Under the pieces are notes generated by a model. The model ran no database searches. It worked only from the letters and a program-made list of their open reading frames with translations, and was not told where the DNA came from. Both the position numbers and the translations under genes were made by a program. Positions 12,033-24,006 of a DNA stretch of 64,000 nucleotides are shown here, one piece after another (within the stretch, counting starts at the first letter, position 1; every line of letters begins with the position of its first letter). This stretch comes from Brevundimonas fontaquae (GTDB lineage Bacteria; Pseudomonadota; Alphaproteobacteria; Caulobacterales; Caulobacteraceae): assembly GCF_017086445.1 (NCBI RefSeq), contig NZ_CP070968.1, positions 2,418,001 through 2,482,000 of the forward strand. The letters are read 5' to 3'.

Positions 12033-15000
12033 TTAGAACGCCCAGTCGAAACCGATGCGCATGAAGCGAGGCTGTTGATAGGCGACGGGCTTGCCGTAGT
12101 TCGGGTCCACAGCACCGGAAGCCAGATCACCCTGTTCGTAAAGCTCGGTTTGACCCTTCTCGTTGAACACGTTGAAGATGTCGGCGCGCAGAACCAAATC
12201 GCCCGGCAGTGACACAGGAACCGTGTAGCGAAGCGACAGGTCCAGGTTTCCGGTCCACTCCGAGTTAAACCGCGATCCACGAGGAACGCCGATACCTTGG
12301 CAGAAGCGCGACGACACGCCATAGGCCGCAGCGTCAGCATCCGTCGGGTGAACACCCAAGCAGCCATATGGCTTGCCGGACTGGACGCGCAGGTTGGCGC
12401 CGACCAGCAGTCCGTCGAACACCTGATACGAACCGAACAGTTTGATCTGGTGAGCGCGGTGGTTCGGGAGCAGACCGTACTGATTGTCCGCCAGACCGAT
12501 GTGGTCGAACAGGATGGTCGAGCCAGCGTCAGTTTGGCCGTTGTCCGAGAGCACGGTGCCCTCGTAGTTACCGATGTTCTTCGAGATCACGTAGGAACCT
12601 TGCAAACCCCACTTGCCGTCGAAGGCGCGCTCAAACTGGAAAGTAAGGCCGGTATATTCGCGAACAGCCTTCACATAGCCGGTGTCTTGAGCAGCGACAG
12701 TGATGACCCGCGCGGTGGTCTCACCGGGAAGCGGGTCACGGAGACGGAAGACAAGGTCACGACCTGGATTGGCGATCAGGTACTGATAGTCACCGAAGTA
12801 GATGTCTTCGCACCCGGCGATGCCTTCACGAGCGCAAAGCGCATTGATGTAAGAGTCAACCGCGATGTCCTCGGACGTGTTGTTCAGACGACGGTGCGTC
12901 AAGGTGACACCGGCCGACCAAAGATCGCCGAACTGACGCTCGTAACCCAGAATGAACTCATCTTCAGACGTGGGATCGAGGTTCAGTGCGGACTTCGAGA
13001 TCGCCGGTTCAACGCTACCGTTGCCGTTTACCTCACATCCGACCACGCCAACGGTTCCGCGACCACCCGCGGGACAGGCCGAAGGACCGGTGCGATACCC
13101 CGGATTGCTGGCCAGCGTAATCTGGCTTCCCAGAGCAGCCGGCAGACCTGTGACCGGATCGATCTGGAACCCACCAGCCGGAGCATTGAAATACTCGTTG
13201 AAGAACAGGTCACCGGAACGGAAACCGAGGTTCAGCGCCGGCGGAACGAAATAGCGGCCATACGAACCAAAAATCCGATCAACCCGATTGCCGGTGGGAT
13301 CGTAGCTGAACCCTGCGCGCAGCGCATAGTTGTCGTTCAGCTCAACGGACTTGTCACCAGCCAAGTTTTCGGCCGCGAACGAGTCATTTCTCAGACCAAC
13401 CTGAACGTTCAACTGATCATTCACGTCCCAAGAGTCTTGGATATACCACGCGCGGTTCTCGCCCTTGATGGTGCCGCCGAAGGTGCCTACCGTTACTTGG
13501 ACGTAATCTTGGCCAGCTGCGACGCCGCGGGCATCGTTAGCAGAGCCACGGCGATAGATGTAGTTGTAACCACCGTTGCGACGAGAAACCTTGAATTCCT
13601 CGAGCTGCTCGTTGTCGATGCCGAAGCGAACATGGTGGTCGCCGAAGAGATTGAAGTAAACATCGGCATCGGCGCGGTAGAATTCACGACGGGTGTCGAT
13701 GATGCTTTGCGAGCCGGTCGCTTGGGTCGTGGAGAGCCGCTGCGTCGTTCCCGAGCGAACGTCCTGAACCAACGACAACGACGGATCGCCGGGCAGTGTG
13801 TTGTTAGAATCTTCGTTGACGCCGTATGCGGCCGAAACCGTCAGCCAATCCGTGAACGACCCAGTGTAGCGACCAACATAGTTCTCGCCACCTTGTTGGA
13901 AAGTCGTCTTATTCGGAGTAGTGCCAATAACGCCAGTACGATTATTGAACGTGTAGGTGTTACGCTCGATCTCTCGTGACGTGTCAAAGTAGGTGAATTC
14001 GACGCGATGTCCTTCGAAAAGGTTGGCGTCAATCTTGGCGCCGTAGAACGGATCATCGGACTTATCGATGCTATAGCTGTTGCCCGTAATGGACGCAAAA
14101 CGGCTCTCGTTATCGCGCCCTTGGGCCAACCCGTAGAAGAACAGCCGATCGCGAATAATCGGACCGCCAAGCTCCAAGGTGTAGTCCGCCACCCTATTTT
14201 CGGTGAGACGGTTAGCGGATTGGAAGGTGTCCGGGGAGGTTTCTTCTAGTTCAGGCCCGGTATAGTTGCCGTGCAAAGCAAGCTTGAATTCATTGGTGCC
14301 AGACTTGGTGACCGCGTTGACCACGCCGCCCAGGGCGCGACCGAACTCGGCCGGATAACCGCCAGTCTTGACTTCGATCGTCTTGTAGAAGTCGAACGGA
14401 ACGGTCACGGATCCGACATAGGTATCGAAGTTGGTGGTGTTCAGCCCGTTCACGTAGAAGGCGTTTTCACCAACCGATGCGCCGCCGATGGAGGGCTGCC
14501 CAGCGAATGCACTGTTTGATGCCGATCCGCCCGCGGTCGCGGTCGGCGCCAGCAGCGTGACGGCGGTCAGGCTGCGGCCGACCGGAACCTGCTTTGTGAG
14601 TTCCTCGATATCGACAGTGAGGCCTGTGGTCGTGCGCGTGAAGTCAACACCCTGACGAACACCGACAACGACGATGTCGCCCAGATTGCTTGCGTCAGCG
14701 CTCGCAGCGCCTTGAGCAGCCAAGGTGAAGGTGAAGGACGAAGAATCTCCCAGCGACACCACGACTTGTTCGGACAGGGTGTCATAGCCTGGCGCTTCAA
14801 CCACAACATCATATCGACCCGTCGGGATGAGTGGGATACGGAACGTGCCGTTGGCGCCTGTCGTGACATTGCGGGTCGCGCCTTGAGCAGCGGATCGGAC
14901 GGTGACGGCGGCGCCAGACAGAACCTTTCCGTCAGTGCCTTGAACCACGCCAGCGAGTGTGCCGTTGGTGTAATCCTGGGCAGACGCGACGCTGGGCGTC

Positions 15001-15095
15001 AACAGGGTGACGGCGGGCACGGCGACAACAGCCATCAGCGCTGCGCTGCCGATCATAGTCGAATGGAGTAGTAGCTGCTTGATATTCATCGTCAT
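12033..15095 (-). CDS. Oar-like TonB-dependent outer-membrane receptor
   Basis: A 1020-residue outer-membrane protein. After a long signal peptide (cleavage likely after SVASA, residue 39) comes a carboxypeptidase regulatory-like beta-sandwich (about 44-125: GTLAGVVQGTDGKVLSGA...NGTFRIPLIPTG). A TonB plug follows (about 150-275, with GRALGGVVNAVTKSGTNEF), then a large beta-barrel ending in an aromatic residue (FDWAF), as outer-membrane proteins do. This domain order defines Oar-like receptors, which are thought to import large substrates such as peptides or polysaccharides; the ligand is not readable from sequence. The start at 15095 has AAGGGGAA nine bases upstream, while an ATG two codons later is too far. 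No transport partner or regulator is adjacent. The region is visibly less GC-rich than neighbouring genes. Confidence 0.9.
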   Translation of the reverse strand: MTMNIKQLLLHSTMIGSAALMAVVAVPAVTLLTPSVASAQDYTNGTLAGVVQGTDGKVLSGAAVTVRSAAQGATRNVTTGANGTFRIPLIPTGRYDVVVEAPGYDTLSEQVVVSLGDSSSFTFTLAAQGAASADASNLGDIVVVGVRQGVDFTRTTTGLTVDIEELTKQVPVGRSLTAVTLLAPTATAGGSASNSAFAGQPSIGGASVGENAFYVNGLNTTNFDTYVGSVTVPFDFYKTIEVKTGGYPAEFGRALGGVVNAVTKSGTNEFKLALHGNYTGPELEETSPDTFQSANRLTENRVADYTLELGGPIIRDRLFFYGLAQGRDNESRFASITGNSYSIDKSDDPFYGAKIDANLFEGHRVEFTYFDTSREIERNTYTFNNRTGVIGTTPNKTTFQQGGENYVGRYTGSFTDWLTVSAAYGVNEDSNNTLPGDPSLSLVQDVRSGTTQRLSTTQATGSQSIIDTRREFYRADADVYFNLFGDHHVRFGIDNEQLEEFKVSRRNGGYNYIYRRGSANDARGVAAGQDYVQVTVGTFGGTIKGENRAWYIQDSWDVNDQLNVQVGLRNDSFAAENLAGDKSVELNDNYALRAGFSYDPTGNRVDRIFGSYGRYFVPPALNLGFRSGDLFFNEYFNAPAGGFQIDPVTGLPAALGSQITLASNPGYRTGPSACPAGGRGTVGVVGCEVNGNGSVEPAISKSALNLDPTSEDEFILGYERQFGDLWSAGVTLTHRRLNNTSEDIAVDSYINALCAREGIAGCEDIYFGDYQYLIANPGRDLVFRLRDPLPGETTARVITVAAQDTGYVKAVREYTGLTFQFERAFDGKWGLQGSYVISKNIGNYEGTVLSDNGQTDAGSTILFDHIGLADNQYGLLPNHRAHQIKLFGSYQVFDGLLVGANLRVQSGKPYGCLGVHPTDADAAAYGVSSRFCQGIGVPRGSRFNSEWTGNLDLSLRYTVPVSLPGDLVLRADIFNVFNEKGQTELYEQGDLASGAVDPNYGKPVAYQQPRFMRIGFDWAF

Positions 15096-15265
15096 GAAAG
15101 AATTCCCCTTCCTTCGACGCGCCCACGTCTCCGCAGGCAGCGACACGAATCTCATGCAAAGGCATGATTGGCGTCACCTTAGGGCGTTCTGTCGCAGTCT
15201 GAATAGGTCAGAACGTCTGTGTCAGGCTCTTACTCTTTTGATGTCGCAATCGTGCCACACACCTG

Positions 15266-15421
15266 TCACCTACCAGACAATCTGTGAACGTTGTTTGCGG
15301 CATACGGCGCGGGCTCCGGCGTGCAGGAGGCGGCGATCAGTTGCACCGCGGCGAGACATAGGATCGCCGCCGCGACGAACGGAAGCCGATTTGATACAGC
15401 GTTGGCGATCGAACGGGCCAT
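15266..15421 (-). CDS. Small single-pass membrane or secreted protein (51 aa)
   Basis: A short ORF starting ATG at 15421 with CTGGAGCG nine bases upstream. The product has a basic N-terminus, a hydrophobic segment (LPFVAAAILCLAAVQLIAASC, about residues 13-33) and a polar tail rich in Pro, Ala and Asn. The Cys after IAAS could be a poor lipobox, but the -3 residue is unusual. It lies between the Oar-like receptor and the MBL gene, divergent from the latter. No family recognised; it could be spurious. The ribosome-binding site and membrane segment are the only support. Confidence 0.4.
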   Translation of the reverse strand: MARSIANAVSNRLPFVAAAILCLAAVQLIAASCTPEPAPYAANNVHRLSGR

Positions 15422-15487
15422 TGTGAGCGCTCCAGGCATGATTACCGAGACGTTAACGCAAGCTCTGCGCCAGACCCGGCCGTGACG

Positions 15488-16390
15488 ATGATCCCGTTCG
15501 TGAGGGCGTTCGATTTCGCCTATGGGCGGCACGATCAGGTGTCGCCAATGATCCAGCGTGTGGTCGCCGACAATCCGGGGCCTTTCACCTTTACCGGGAC
15601 GGGAACCTATATCGTCGGCCGACCGGACCGCGAGGCCGAGGTCGCGGTGATCGATCCGGGGCCGCCGGATCGGGCGCATCTGGCGGCGCTGATGGCGGCG
15701 GTCGAGGGGCGGCGAGTCAGCCATGTGCTGGTGACGCATACGCATCGAGATCATGCGCCGCTGGCCCGGCCGTTCGCCGAGGCGACCGCAGCACGGATTT
15801 GGGCGGCCCGGCCTCCGATGCGGGAAACGCATGCGTCGGGTGAGCTCGATGAAGATGATGATGCCGACTTCGCGCCCGATGTGGTGCTGACGGGCGGCGA
15901 GGTCATCGAAGGCGACGGCTGGACGATCGAGGCGATATTCACGCCCGGTCACGCGTCAAATCATATGGCTTTTGCTCTGCGCGAAGAGAACGCGCTGTTC
16001 TGTGGCGACCATGTCATGGGCTGGTCGACGACGGTCGTGGCGCCGCCGGATGGGAATATGCGTCAGTATATGGCCAGCCTGGACGCGGTGATCGCGCGCG
16101 ACTTCGATGTGTTGTGGCCGACGCACGGAGCGCCGGTGACCGAGGTGCGCCCGTTTCTTGAGGCCTATCGCGCGCATCGGTTGGAGCGGGAGGCGCAAGT
16201 TCTTCAGCGGCTGGCGGCGGGGGATCGCACGATCGCGGAGATGGTCCAGGTTCTGTACGCCGCCGTCGATCAGCGGCTGTGGCCGGCCGCTTCGCTGTCG
16301 GTGCTGGCGCATCTGATTAAGCTGGTCGAGGACGGCGCGGCGATCAGCGATGGCGCGCCAGGCCTGTCGGCGCGTTTCCGGCTGGCCTAG
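15488..16390 (+). CDS. Metallo-beta-lactamase-fold hydrolase (LACTB2-like)
   Basis: A 300-residue MBL-superfamily hydrolase. Metal ligands are seen in VTHTHRDHAPLA (HxHxDH), FTPGHASNH, FCGDHVMGW and the late LWPTHG histidine. About the last 70 residues form a winged-helix-like C-terminal domain (RTIAEMVQVLYAAVDQRLWPAASLS), which is typical of LACTB2-type proteins, some of which are endoribonucleases. The N-terminal GTGTYIVG is also family-typical. A GTG two codons earlier (15482) is an alternative start; neither has a clear ribosome-binding site. The stop overlaps the convergent DUF1499 gene by four bases. The substrate is unknown. Confidence 0.85.
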   Translation: MIPFVRAFDFAYGRHDQVSPMIQRVVADNPGPFTFTGTGTYIVGRPDREAEVAVIDPGPPDRAHLAALMAAVEGRRVSHVLVTHTHRDHAPLARPFAEATAARIWAARPPMRETHASGELDEDDDADFAPDVVLTGGEVIEGDGWTIEAIFTPGHASNHMAFALREENALFCGDHVMGWSTTVVAPPDGNMRQYMASLDAVIARDFDVLWPTHGAPVTEVRPFLEAYRAHRLEREAQVLQRLAAGDRTIAEMVQVLYAAVDQRLWPAASLSVLAHLIKLVEDGAAISDGAPGLSARFRLA

Positions 16391-17055
16391 CGTTCGGCGC
16401 CGAGGTTTCGGGTGATCTTGGCGGCGAGGCGGCAGGTGGCGCCGCCGTCGGGACGGCTGCCGCGCGCGGCGACGCGGATGTCGGTGCGGCCGGGGCGGAT
16501 GCGAACGACCGCGTCGGTGGCGAAGCCGAACCAGGCGCCGGCGTGCACGGCTTCGACCTGGAAGGTTGTGGCGCGGGTGACGACGAAGCCGGCGTCGACC
16601 AGCGCCGAGGTCGCCTGCTGGGCCAGGACCTGGGTCGGGATGGCGTCCACGCCGTCACAGGTCTGCGGCGCGACGCTGCGCGGGCCGGCGGCGCGCGGCA
16701 GGCCCGGCGGCTCGTCAAGATTGGTGCTGACGTCATGCGGATGAAGCGTCGCATCCTGCCCCTGACGCAGCACGAAGCCGGCGACGGTCGCGCCCGAGAG
16801 AACCAGCGCCGCCAGTGCATAAAGACCCCTGCCCTTCAGGTCGCGCAGCGCCAGCACCGCCGCCACCAGAGCCGCCGCCAGACCGACCCAGGCCAGGATG
16901 CGCGCCACGGTCCAGGTCAGCAGGTCATAACCGATCGCCAGATCGAGACCGCCGAACCGCGTCGCCGTAACGGCCGCCACGACCAGCACAAAGGGCGCCG
17001 CCGCCAGCGCCGTCAGCCAGGGCAGAATGGCGGGTACGGGCTTTCTGGTCGGCAT
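16387..17055 (-). CDS. DUF1499-family membrane protein
   Basis: 222 residues. The first ~100 hold three hydrophobic segments (around 10-30, 47-67 and 76-96: LPWLTALAAAPFVLVVAAV, VARILAWVGLAAALVAAVLAL and LYALAALVLSGATVAGFVL). The remaining soluble part, with VVTRATTFQVEAVHAGAWFGFATDAVVRI and a DIRVAARGS segment, matches the DUF1499 family. Function is unknown for the family. The ATG is preceded by CCGGAG. It follows the acyl-CoA ligase gene on the same strand by 18 bases and is probably co-transcribed with it. Confidence 0.8.
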   Translation of the reverse strand: MPTRKPVPAILPWLTALAAAPFVLVVAAVTATRFGGLDLAIGYDLLTWTVARILAWVGLAAALVAAVLALRDLKGRGLYALAALVLSGATVAGFVLRQGQDATLHPHDVSTNLDEPPGLPRAAGPRSVAPQTCDGVDAIPTQVLAQQATSALVDAGFVVTRATTFQVEAVHAGAWFGFATDAVVRIRPGRTDIRVAARGSRPDGGATCRLAAKITRNLGAER

Positions 17056-17073
17056 TCAGGCTCCGGTTCTAAC

Positions 17074-18702
<1,629 letters not shown>

Positions 18703-18860
18703 GTCGTATCCTTGTCCCTTGGATGCGTCTGCTTTGATGCGACGCTTGAGCCGACGCTAACATCGGTGATCGGCGATAAGCAACGTGACGTAGCGTCAGC
18801 CACGGCGCGGCGGATCGTCCCCCGTGGCGCTGGCCGGTTCAGCGGTCTAGAAGGCCGCCC

Positions 18861-19508
18861 ATGACCATATTGATCGCGATCACGGGGGGCTCCGGCTCCG
18901 GCAAGAGCACCTTGGCGGAGGCGTTGGTGTCGGCTCTGCCGGAAGGTTCGGCCGTGCTGGTGCGCGAGGACAGCTACTACAAGGACGCGGCCTCCCTGCC
19001 CGGCTTCGACGCCGCGACGTTCGACTTCGACGATGTGACGGCGCGCGATCACGACCTGATGATCGCGGACCTGAAGGCGTTGAAGGCCGGGCGCGCGGTG
19101 ACGGCGCCGGTCTATTCCTTCATCCACCACGGCCGCGAGCCGGGCGGCGAGCCGATTCCGGCGGCCGAGGTGGTGATCGTCGAGGGCACGCATGTTCTGT
19201 GCACCCCCGGCCTGACCGCCCTGTTCGACATCCGCGTCTTTGTGGACACGCCGGCCGACATCCGCTTCATCCGCCGCCTGCTGCGCGACCAGGCCGAGCG
19301 GGGCCGATCGGCGGATTCGGTCGTGGCGCAATATCTGGCGACGGTGCGTCCGGGTCACGAGCGCCTGACCGAACCGTCGCGCACCCACGCCGACTTCATC
19401 GTCGCCGATGCGACGGCCGCCGTCCGCCTGGAAGACCCCCAGGCCGTGGTGCGTCTGGCGGCCCCGGTCCTGGCCCATCCGTTGCTGCAGGCGCTGCTGG
19501 GCGACTAG
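18861..19508 (+). CDS. udk: Uridine kinase
   Basis: A 215-residue P-loop kinase that phosphorylates uridine or cytidine in pyrimidine salvage. Walker A is GGSGSGKST at 9-17. The REDSYYKD motif, the FDFDDVTARDHDLM segment, the TAPVYSF motif and the VIVEGTH strand are characteristic of the uridine kinase/phosphoribulokinase family. The length (about 213 in Escherichia coli) agrees. It is divergent from the acyl-CoA ligase gene. Its last 113 bases are overlapped on the opposite strand by the end of a small ORF (19396-19764). Confidence 0.92.
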   Translation: MTILIAITGGSGSGKSTLAEALVSALPEGSAVLVREDSYYKDAASLPGFDAATFDFDDVTARDHDLMIADLKALKAGRAVTAPVYSFIHHGREPGGEPIPAAEVVIVEGTHVLCTPGLTALFDIRVFVDTPADIRFIRRLLRDQAERGRSADSVVAQYLATVRPGHERLTEPSRTHADFIVADATAAVRLEDPQAVVRLAAPVLAHPLLQALLGD

Positions 19509-19764
19509 CGAAGGCGTCTCCGACCCGGAATACGCCAGGTCGAAGCGCGACCGGCTCGACGGGCGGATGACCATTGAGCGCCCTGATGCGCGCCCGTTCG
19601 GCGGCCTCGGCCTGTTTCTCGACCAGGATGGCGTCCAGCCGGATGTATTCGAGTTCCAGCAGGGCGCGAAGACGATCATCCTCCGCGTCTTCCTCGGGCG
19701 TCTGTCTGTAGGGCGGCGGGAGACCGCGACCGGGTTTGGGACGACGAGGTTTAGGGCGGGCCAT
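19396..19764 (-). CDS. Small charged protein of unknown function (122 aa)
   Basis: The start ATG at 19764 has GGAG six to seven bases upstream. The N-terminus is basic and Pro-rich (ARPKPRRPKPGRGLPPPY), followed by a charged helix (EEDAEDDRLRALLELEYIRLDAILVEKQ...) that looks like a real amphipathic or coiled-coil segment. The last ~37 residues lie antisense to the end of udk and are Pro/Gly/Arg-rich, like a shadow frame, so the natural protein may effectively end earlier or the tail may be unstructured. Repeat copy B ends only 28 bases upstream. No family recognised. Confidence 0.5.
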   Translation of the reverse strand: MARPKPRRPKPGRGLPPPYRQTPEEDAEDDRLRALLELEYIRLDAILVEKQAEAAERARIRALNGHPPVEPVALRPGVFRVGDAFASRPAAPAATDGPGPGPPDAPRPGGLPGGRRPSHRRR

Positions 19765-19792
19765 GCGGGTCTCCGGACATGGGGTATCGGCT

Positions 19793-20427
19793 TCGCGCGG
19801 TCGCAGCGAAGTCTGGAGGGCTGGGCGGAGCGCCGGGCCTTCGCCCGGAGTGTGAGTTTGTAAGTACCGTTTCGACGAAGGGTATGACGCTCCGCGCGGT
19901 GGGTTGGCCTGCAAGCTCGGGGCGCCGAGCGGTGGCGGTCTTATCGCCTAACCCCATAAGCCTGCGACGGGTCGGCGGTCCCTGCGAGGACCGTCCCGAG
20001 TGCGGCCGAGTATCCCCCTCGACCCTGCGACGGCGCTCCATGAGTCGCCGCCGACGCGGGCCGTTTCAGACCCGCCCCCGTTCCCTCCGCTCTCGCCGCC
20101 GCAAGGTCGCAGGCCAGGCGAGCCCCTCATGCGACGAGACGGATGTATTATGGGGCCGTTTGACCCCGTGGATGGGAGACGGGGGACATAAATCGGCAAG
20201 CGGTTGAAATCGCTTGGGAGGGGCCAGCGTCATTGCGATGGCTGAGCACCGTCTCCTCCCCATTCATGGGGAGGTGGCTCGGAGCGCAGCGGAGAGACGG
20301 AGGGGCTCTTCGCGCATCGCAGGCGTCTGTGGGACGTTAAGCGCCCCTCCACCGCTCAGCCTGTCCTCGGGCTCGCCTTCGGCGAGACCCGGCGGCGGTC
20401 CCCCTCCCCACACGTGGGGAGGAGACG
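19793..20427 (-). repeat. Mosaic intergenic repeat, copy B (inverted relative to copy A)
   Basis: Read on the minus strand this is the second copy of the 1709-2370 element. The best-conserved block is 19865-19969, 105 bases and nearly identical to 2194-2298. The equivalent of the 1970-1985 hairpin is at 20152-20167 (GGGGTC/GGCCCC, pairing kept by a G-T wobble). Where copy A has one variable stem, copy B has a different hairpin (CGGTCC/GGACCG at 19976-19993). It begins seven bases after the thiG stop codon and ends just before the small ORF that starts at 19764, filling the whole 669-base gap between them. Small ORFs inside it change frame between blocks and are not supported. Confidence 0.85.
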
Positions 20428-20433
20428 ATTCGG

Positions 20434-21216
20434 TCAGATCAGTCCCGCCAGCGGCGACGACGGGTCGGCATACATCCGCTTGGGCATCCGGCCGGCCAGA
20501 TAGGCGTCGCGGCCGGCGATGACGGCGTGCTTCATGGCGCGGGCCATGCGGATGGGGTTCTTGGCGCCGGCGATGGCGGTGTTCATCAGCACCGCGTCGC
20601 AGCCCAGCTCCATCGCGCGGGTCGCGTCCGAGGCCGTGCCGACGCCCGCGTCGACCAGGACCGGCACCTTGGCCTGTTCGACGATGAGGCGGACGTTGAC
20701 CTCGTTCTGGATGCCCAGGCCCGAGCCGATCGGGGCGGCGGCGGGCATGATGGCGGCGGCCCCGGCGTCTTCCAGCCGCTTGGCCATCACGACGTCGTCG
20801 GTGCAATAGACCATGACGTCGAAGCCGTCCTTGATCAGCAGATCCAGCGCCCGCAGCGTCTCGATCATGTCGGGATACAGGTGGGCGGTGTTGGACAGCA
20901 CCTCCAGCTTGACCAGGCTCCAGCCGCCGGCTTCGCGCGCCAGACGCAAGGTGCGCACCGCGTCCTCGCCCGTGAAACAGCCGGCGGTGTTGGGCAGGAA
21001 GGTGAAACGATCCGGCTTCACATAATCGACCAGCATCGGCTGGGTCGGATCGGACAGGTTCACACGGCGCACGGCCACGGTCACGATCTCGGCCCCAGCC
21101 GCCTCGGCGGCGGCGGCGTTCTGGGCGTAGTCGGCGTATTTGCCGGTGCCCACGATGAGGCGCGAGTTGAAGGTGCGGCCGGCGACGGACCAGGTTTCGT
21201 TGGCTGTATCAGTCAT
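20434..21216 (-). CDS. thiG: Thiazole synthase ThiG
   Basis: ThiG condenses 1-deoxyxylulose 5-phosphate, dehydroglycine and ThiS-thiocarboxylate into the thiazole of thiamine. The 260-residue product is a TIM barrel with LIVGTGKY near the start, the Schiff-base Lys in LVKLEV (Lys103), and the phosphate-binding segments APIGSGLGI and [10 protein letters not shown]. The length fits the family (about 256). thiS lies 61 bases upstream on the same strand. No other thi gene follows; repeat copy B begins seven bases after the stop. No TPP riboswitch was found upstream of thiS. Confidence 0.95.
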   Translation of the reverse strand: MTDTANETWSVAGRTFNSRLIVGTGKYADYAQNAAAAEAAGAEIVTVAVRRVNLSDPTQPMLVDYVKPDRFTFLPNTAGCFTGEDAVRTLRLAREAGGWSLVKLEVLSNTAHLYPDMIETLRALDLLIKDGFDVMVYCTDDVVMAKRLEDAGAAAIMPAAAPIGSGLGIQNEVNVRLIVEQAKVPVLVDAGVGTASDATRAMELGCDAVLMNTAIAGAKNPIRMARAMKHAVIAGRDAYLAGRMPKRMYADPSSPLAGLI

Positions 21217-21277
21217 GGATGCTGACCTAGGCCTCTCCGGCGCGCGGGGGAACCCGTCGTAGCCCGATTTGATCGGA

Positions 21278-21478
21278 TCATCCGCCGCCGACGAACTGGA
21301 CCAGTTCGATGCGGTCGCCTGCGGCCACGGGCGTGGCGGCGTGAAGGGACTTGGGCACGATCTCGAGATTGCGTTCGACGGCGACCTTGCGCGGGTCCAG
21401 CGACAGTTCCTCGACCAGGGCCAAGATGGTGGCGGCTCGAACCTGGCGCGGTTCGCCGTTGAGGTGGATCTGGTGCAT
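21278..21478 (-). CDS. thiS: Sulfur carrier protein ThiS
   Basis: A 66-residue ubiquitin-like sulfur carrier. It ends in Gly-Gly (QFVGGG), the C-terminal tail that is adenylated and thiocarboxylated before sulfur transfer to ThiG. The pattern [39 protein letters not shown] is typical of ThiS, with the VAVERN strand. It precedes thiG on the same strand, the usual partner order. The ribosome-binding site is weak. Confidence 0.92.
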   Translation of the reverse strand: MHQIHLNGEPRQVRAATILALVEELSLDPRKVAVERNLEIVPKSLHAATPVAAGDRIELVQFVGGG

Positions 21479-21664
21479 CGGTCGGGTCTCTCGGCGTTAT
21501 CAGCGCGGCCTTTCAGATAGCGACTGAAGGATCGGATCGCCAGATCGCGCTGCGCCGGCGCGGTGACCTTGGGTAAGGTTCAACGCCGCGAGCGTTTGAC
21601 CCACGCCCTGCGTCCGCTAAAAGGCCCCTCTTGCGCCGCGCTGCGCCGGATCGATTCTGGAACC

Positions 21665-22111
21665 ATGGCCGAAACGCCCGTCATTCATGTGCTGAACGGC
21701 CCCAATCTGAACCTGCTCGGGGTTAGGGAGCCGGACATCTATGGCCGCGACACCCTGGCGGATATCGAGCAGCGCTGCGTCAGGGCGGCCGGCGAGGCGC
21801 AGATCGTGTTTCGCCAGACCAACCATGAAGGCGTGCTGGTCGACTGGATCCAGGAAGCGCGGGAAACCGCCAATGCCCTGATCCTCAATCCGGCGGCCTA
21901 TGGGCATACGTCGGTGGCGCTGCACGATGCGCTGAAGACGCTGTCGATCCCGGTGATCGAGCTGCACCTGTCCAATCCGGCGGCGCGCGAGGCGTTTCGC
22001 CATCACTCCTATGTGTCCTCCGCGGCGACCGGCGTCATCGCCGGCTTCGGCGCGGCGGGCTATGAACTGGCCGTCCAGGCGGCCCTCACCCAGGTTCGGG
22101 AACGCGGCTGA
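21665..22111 (+). CDS. aroQ: 3-dehydroquinate dehydratase, type II
   Basis: Type II dehydroquinase converts 3-dehydroquinate to 3-dehydroshikimate in the shikimate pathway. The 148-residue length is normal. The N-terminal NGPNLNLLG motif, the catalytic Tyr in the flexible loop (REPDIYG), [12 protein letters not shown] and the catalytic His in ELHLSN are present. The ATG at 21665 is used; the longer frame adds 34 non-conserved residues. It is followed after 47 bases by accB, and the aroQ-accB-accC order is conserved in many Alphaproteobacteria. Confidence 0.95.
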   Translation: MAETPVIHVLNGPNLNLLGVREPDIYGRDTLADIEQRCVRAAGEAQIVFRQTNHEGVLVDWIQEARETANALILNPAAYGHTSVALHDALKTLSIPVIELHLSNPAAREAFRHHSYVSSAATGVIAGFGAAGYELAVQAALTQVRERG

Positions 22112-22158
22112 GCCCCGTCCCGTTTATCAAAGACCACGAAAGACAAGGCGCAACTCCA

Positions 22159-22650
22159 ATGGCCGATGACAAGAAACACGCCGAAATCGACGCTGCCCTG
22201 GTTCGCCAGCTGGCCGAGATCCTGAACGAGACCGATCTGACGGAAGTCGAGGTCGAGCGCGGCGAACTGCGCATCCGCGTGGCGCGCGAAGTCACCGTCA
22301 ACGCCGCTCCGGTTCAGTACGCCGCCGCCCCCGCTCCGGTCGCCGCTGCGCCCGCCGCCGCTGCTGCGCCGGCCGCCATGCCGTCGGATCCCGCCACGAT
22401 CGTCGCCCGCGCCGGCGAAGAGGTGAAGTCGCCGATGGTCGGCACCGCCTATCTGCAGGCCTCGCCGGAGGCCCCGGCCTTCGTCCAGCCCGGCGACAAG
22501 GTCAAGAAGGGCCAGACCCTGCTGATCGTCGAAGCCATGAAGACGATGAACCCGATCCAGGCCCCGCGCGACGGCGTTGTGGCCGAAATCCTGGTCGGCG
22601 ACGCCCAGCCGGTCGAGTTCGGCGAACCCCTCGTCCTGCTGGAAGCCTAA
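22159..22650 (+). CDS. accB: Biotin carboxyl carrier protein of acetyl-CoA carboxylase
   Basis: AccB carries the biotin that shuttles CO2 between biotin carboxylase and carboxyltransferase in the first committed step of fatty acid synthesis. The C-terminal biotinyl domain has the EAMKTMN motif with the biotinylated Lys at about 128. An Ala/Pro-rich flexible linker (about 50-77) and an N-terminal helical region precede it. The 163-residue length is typical. accC starts three bases after its stop, so the two subunits are co-transcribed and translationally coupled. Confidence 0.96.
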   Translation: MADDKKHAEIDAALVRQLAEILNETDLTEVEVERGELRIRVAREVTVNAAPVQYAAAPAPVAAAPAAAAAPAAMPSDPATIVARAGEEVKSPMVGTAYLQASPEAPAFVQPGDKVKKGQTLLIVEAMKTMNPIQAPRDGVVAEILVGDAQPVEFGEPLVLLEA

Positions 22651-22653
22651 GCC

Positions 22654-24006
<1,353 letters not shown>

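Noticed and set aside
21479..21664. TPP riboswitch upstream of thiS-thiG
   Set aside because: The conserved CTGAGA and ACCTGATC-type motifs of the THI element are not present on the minus strand upstream of thiS.
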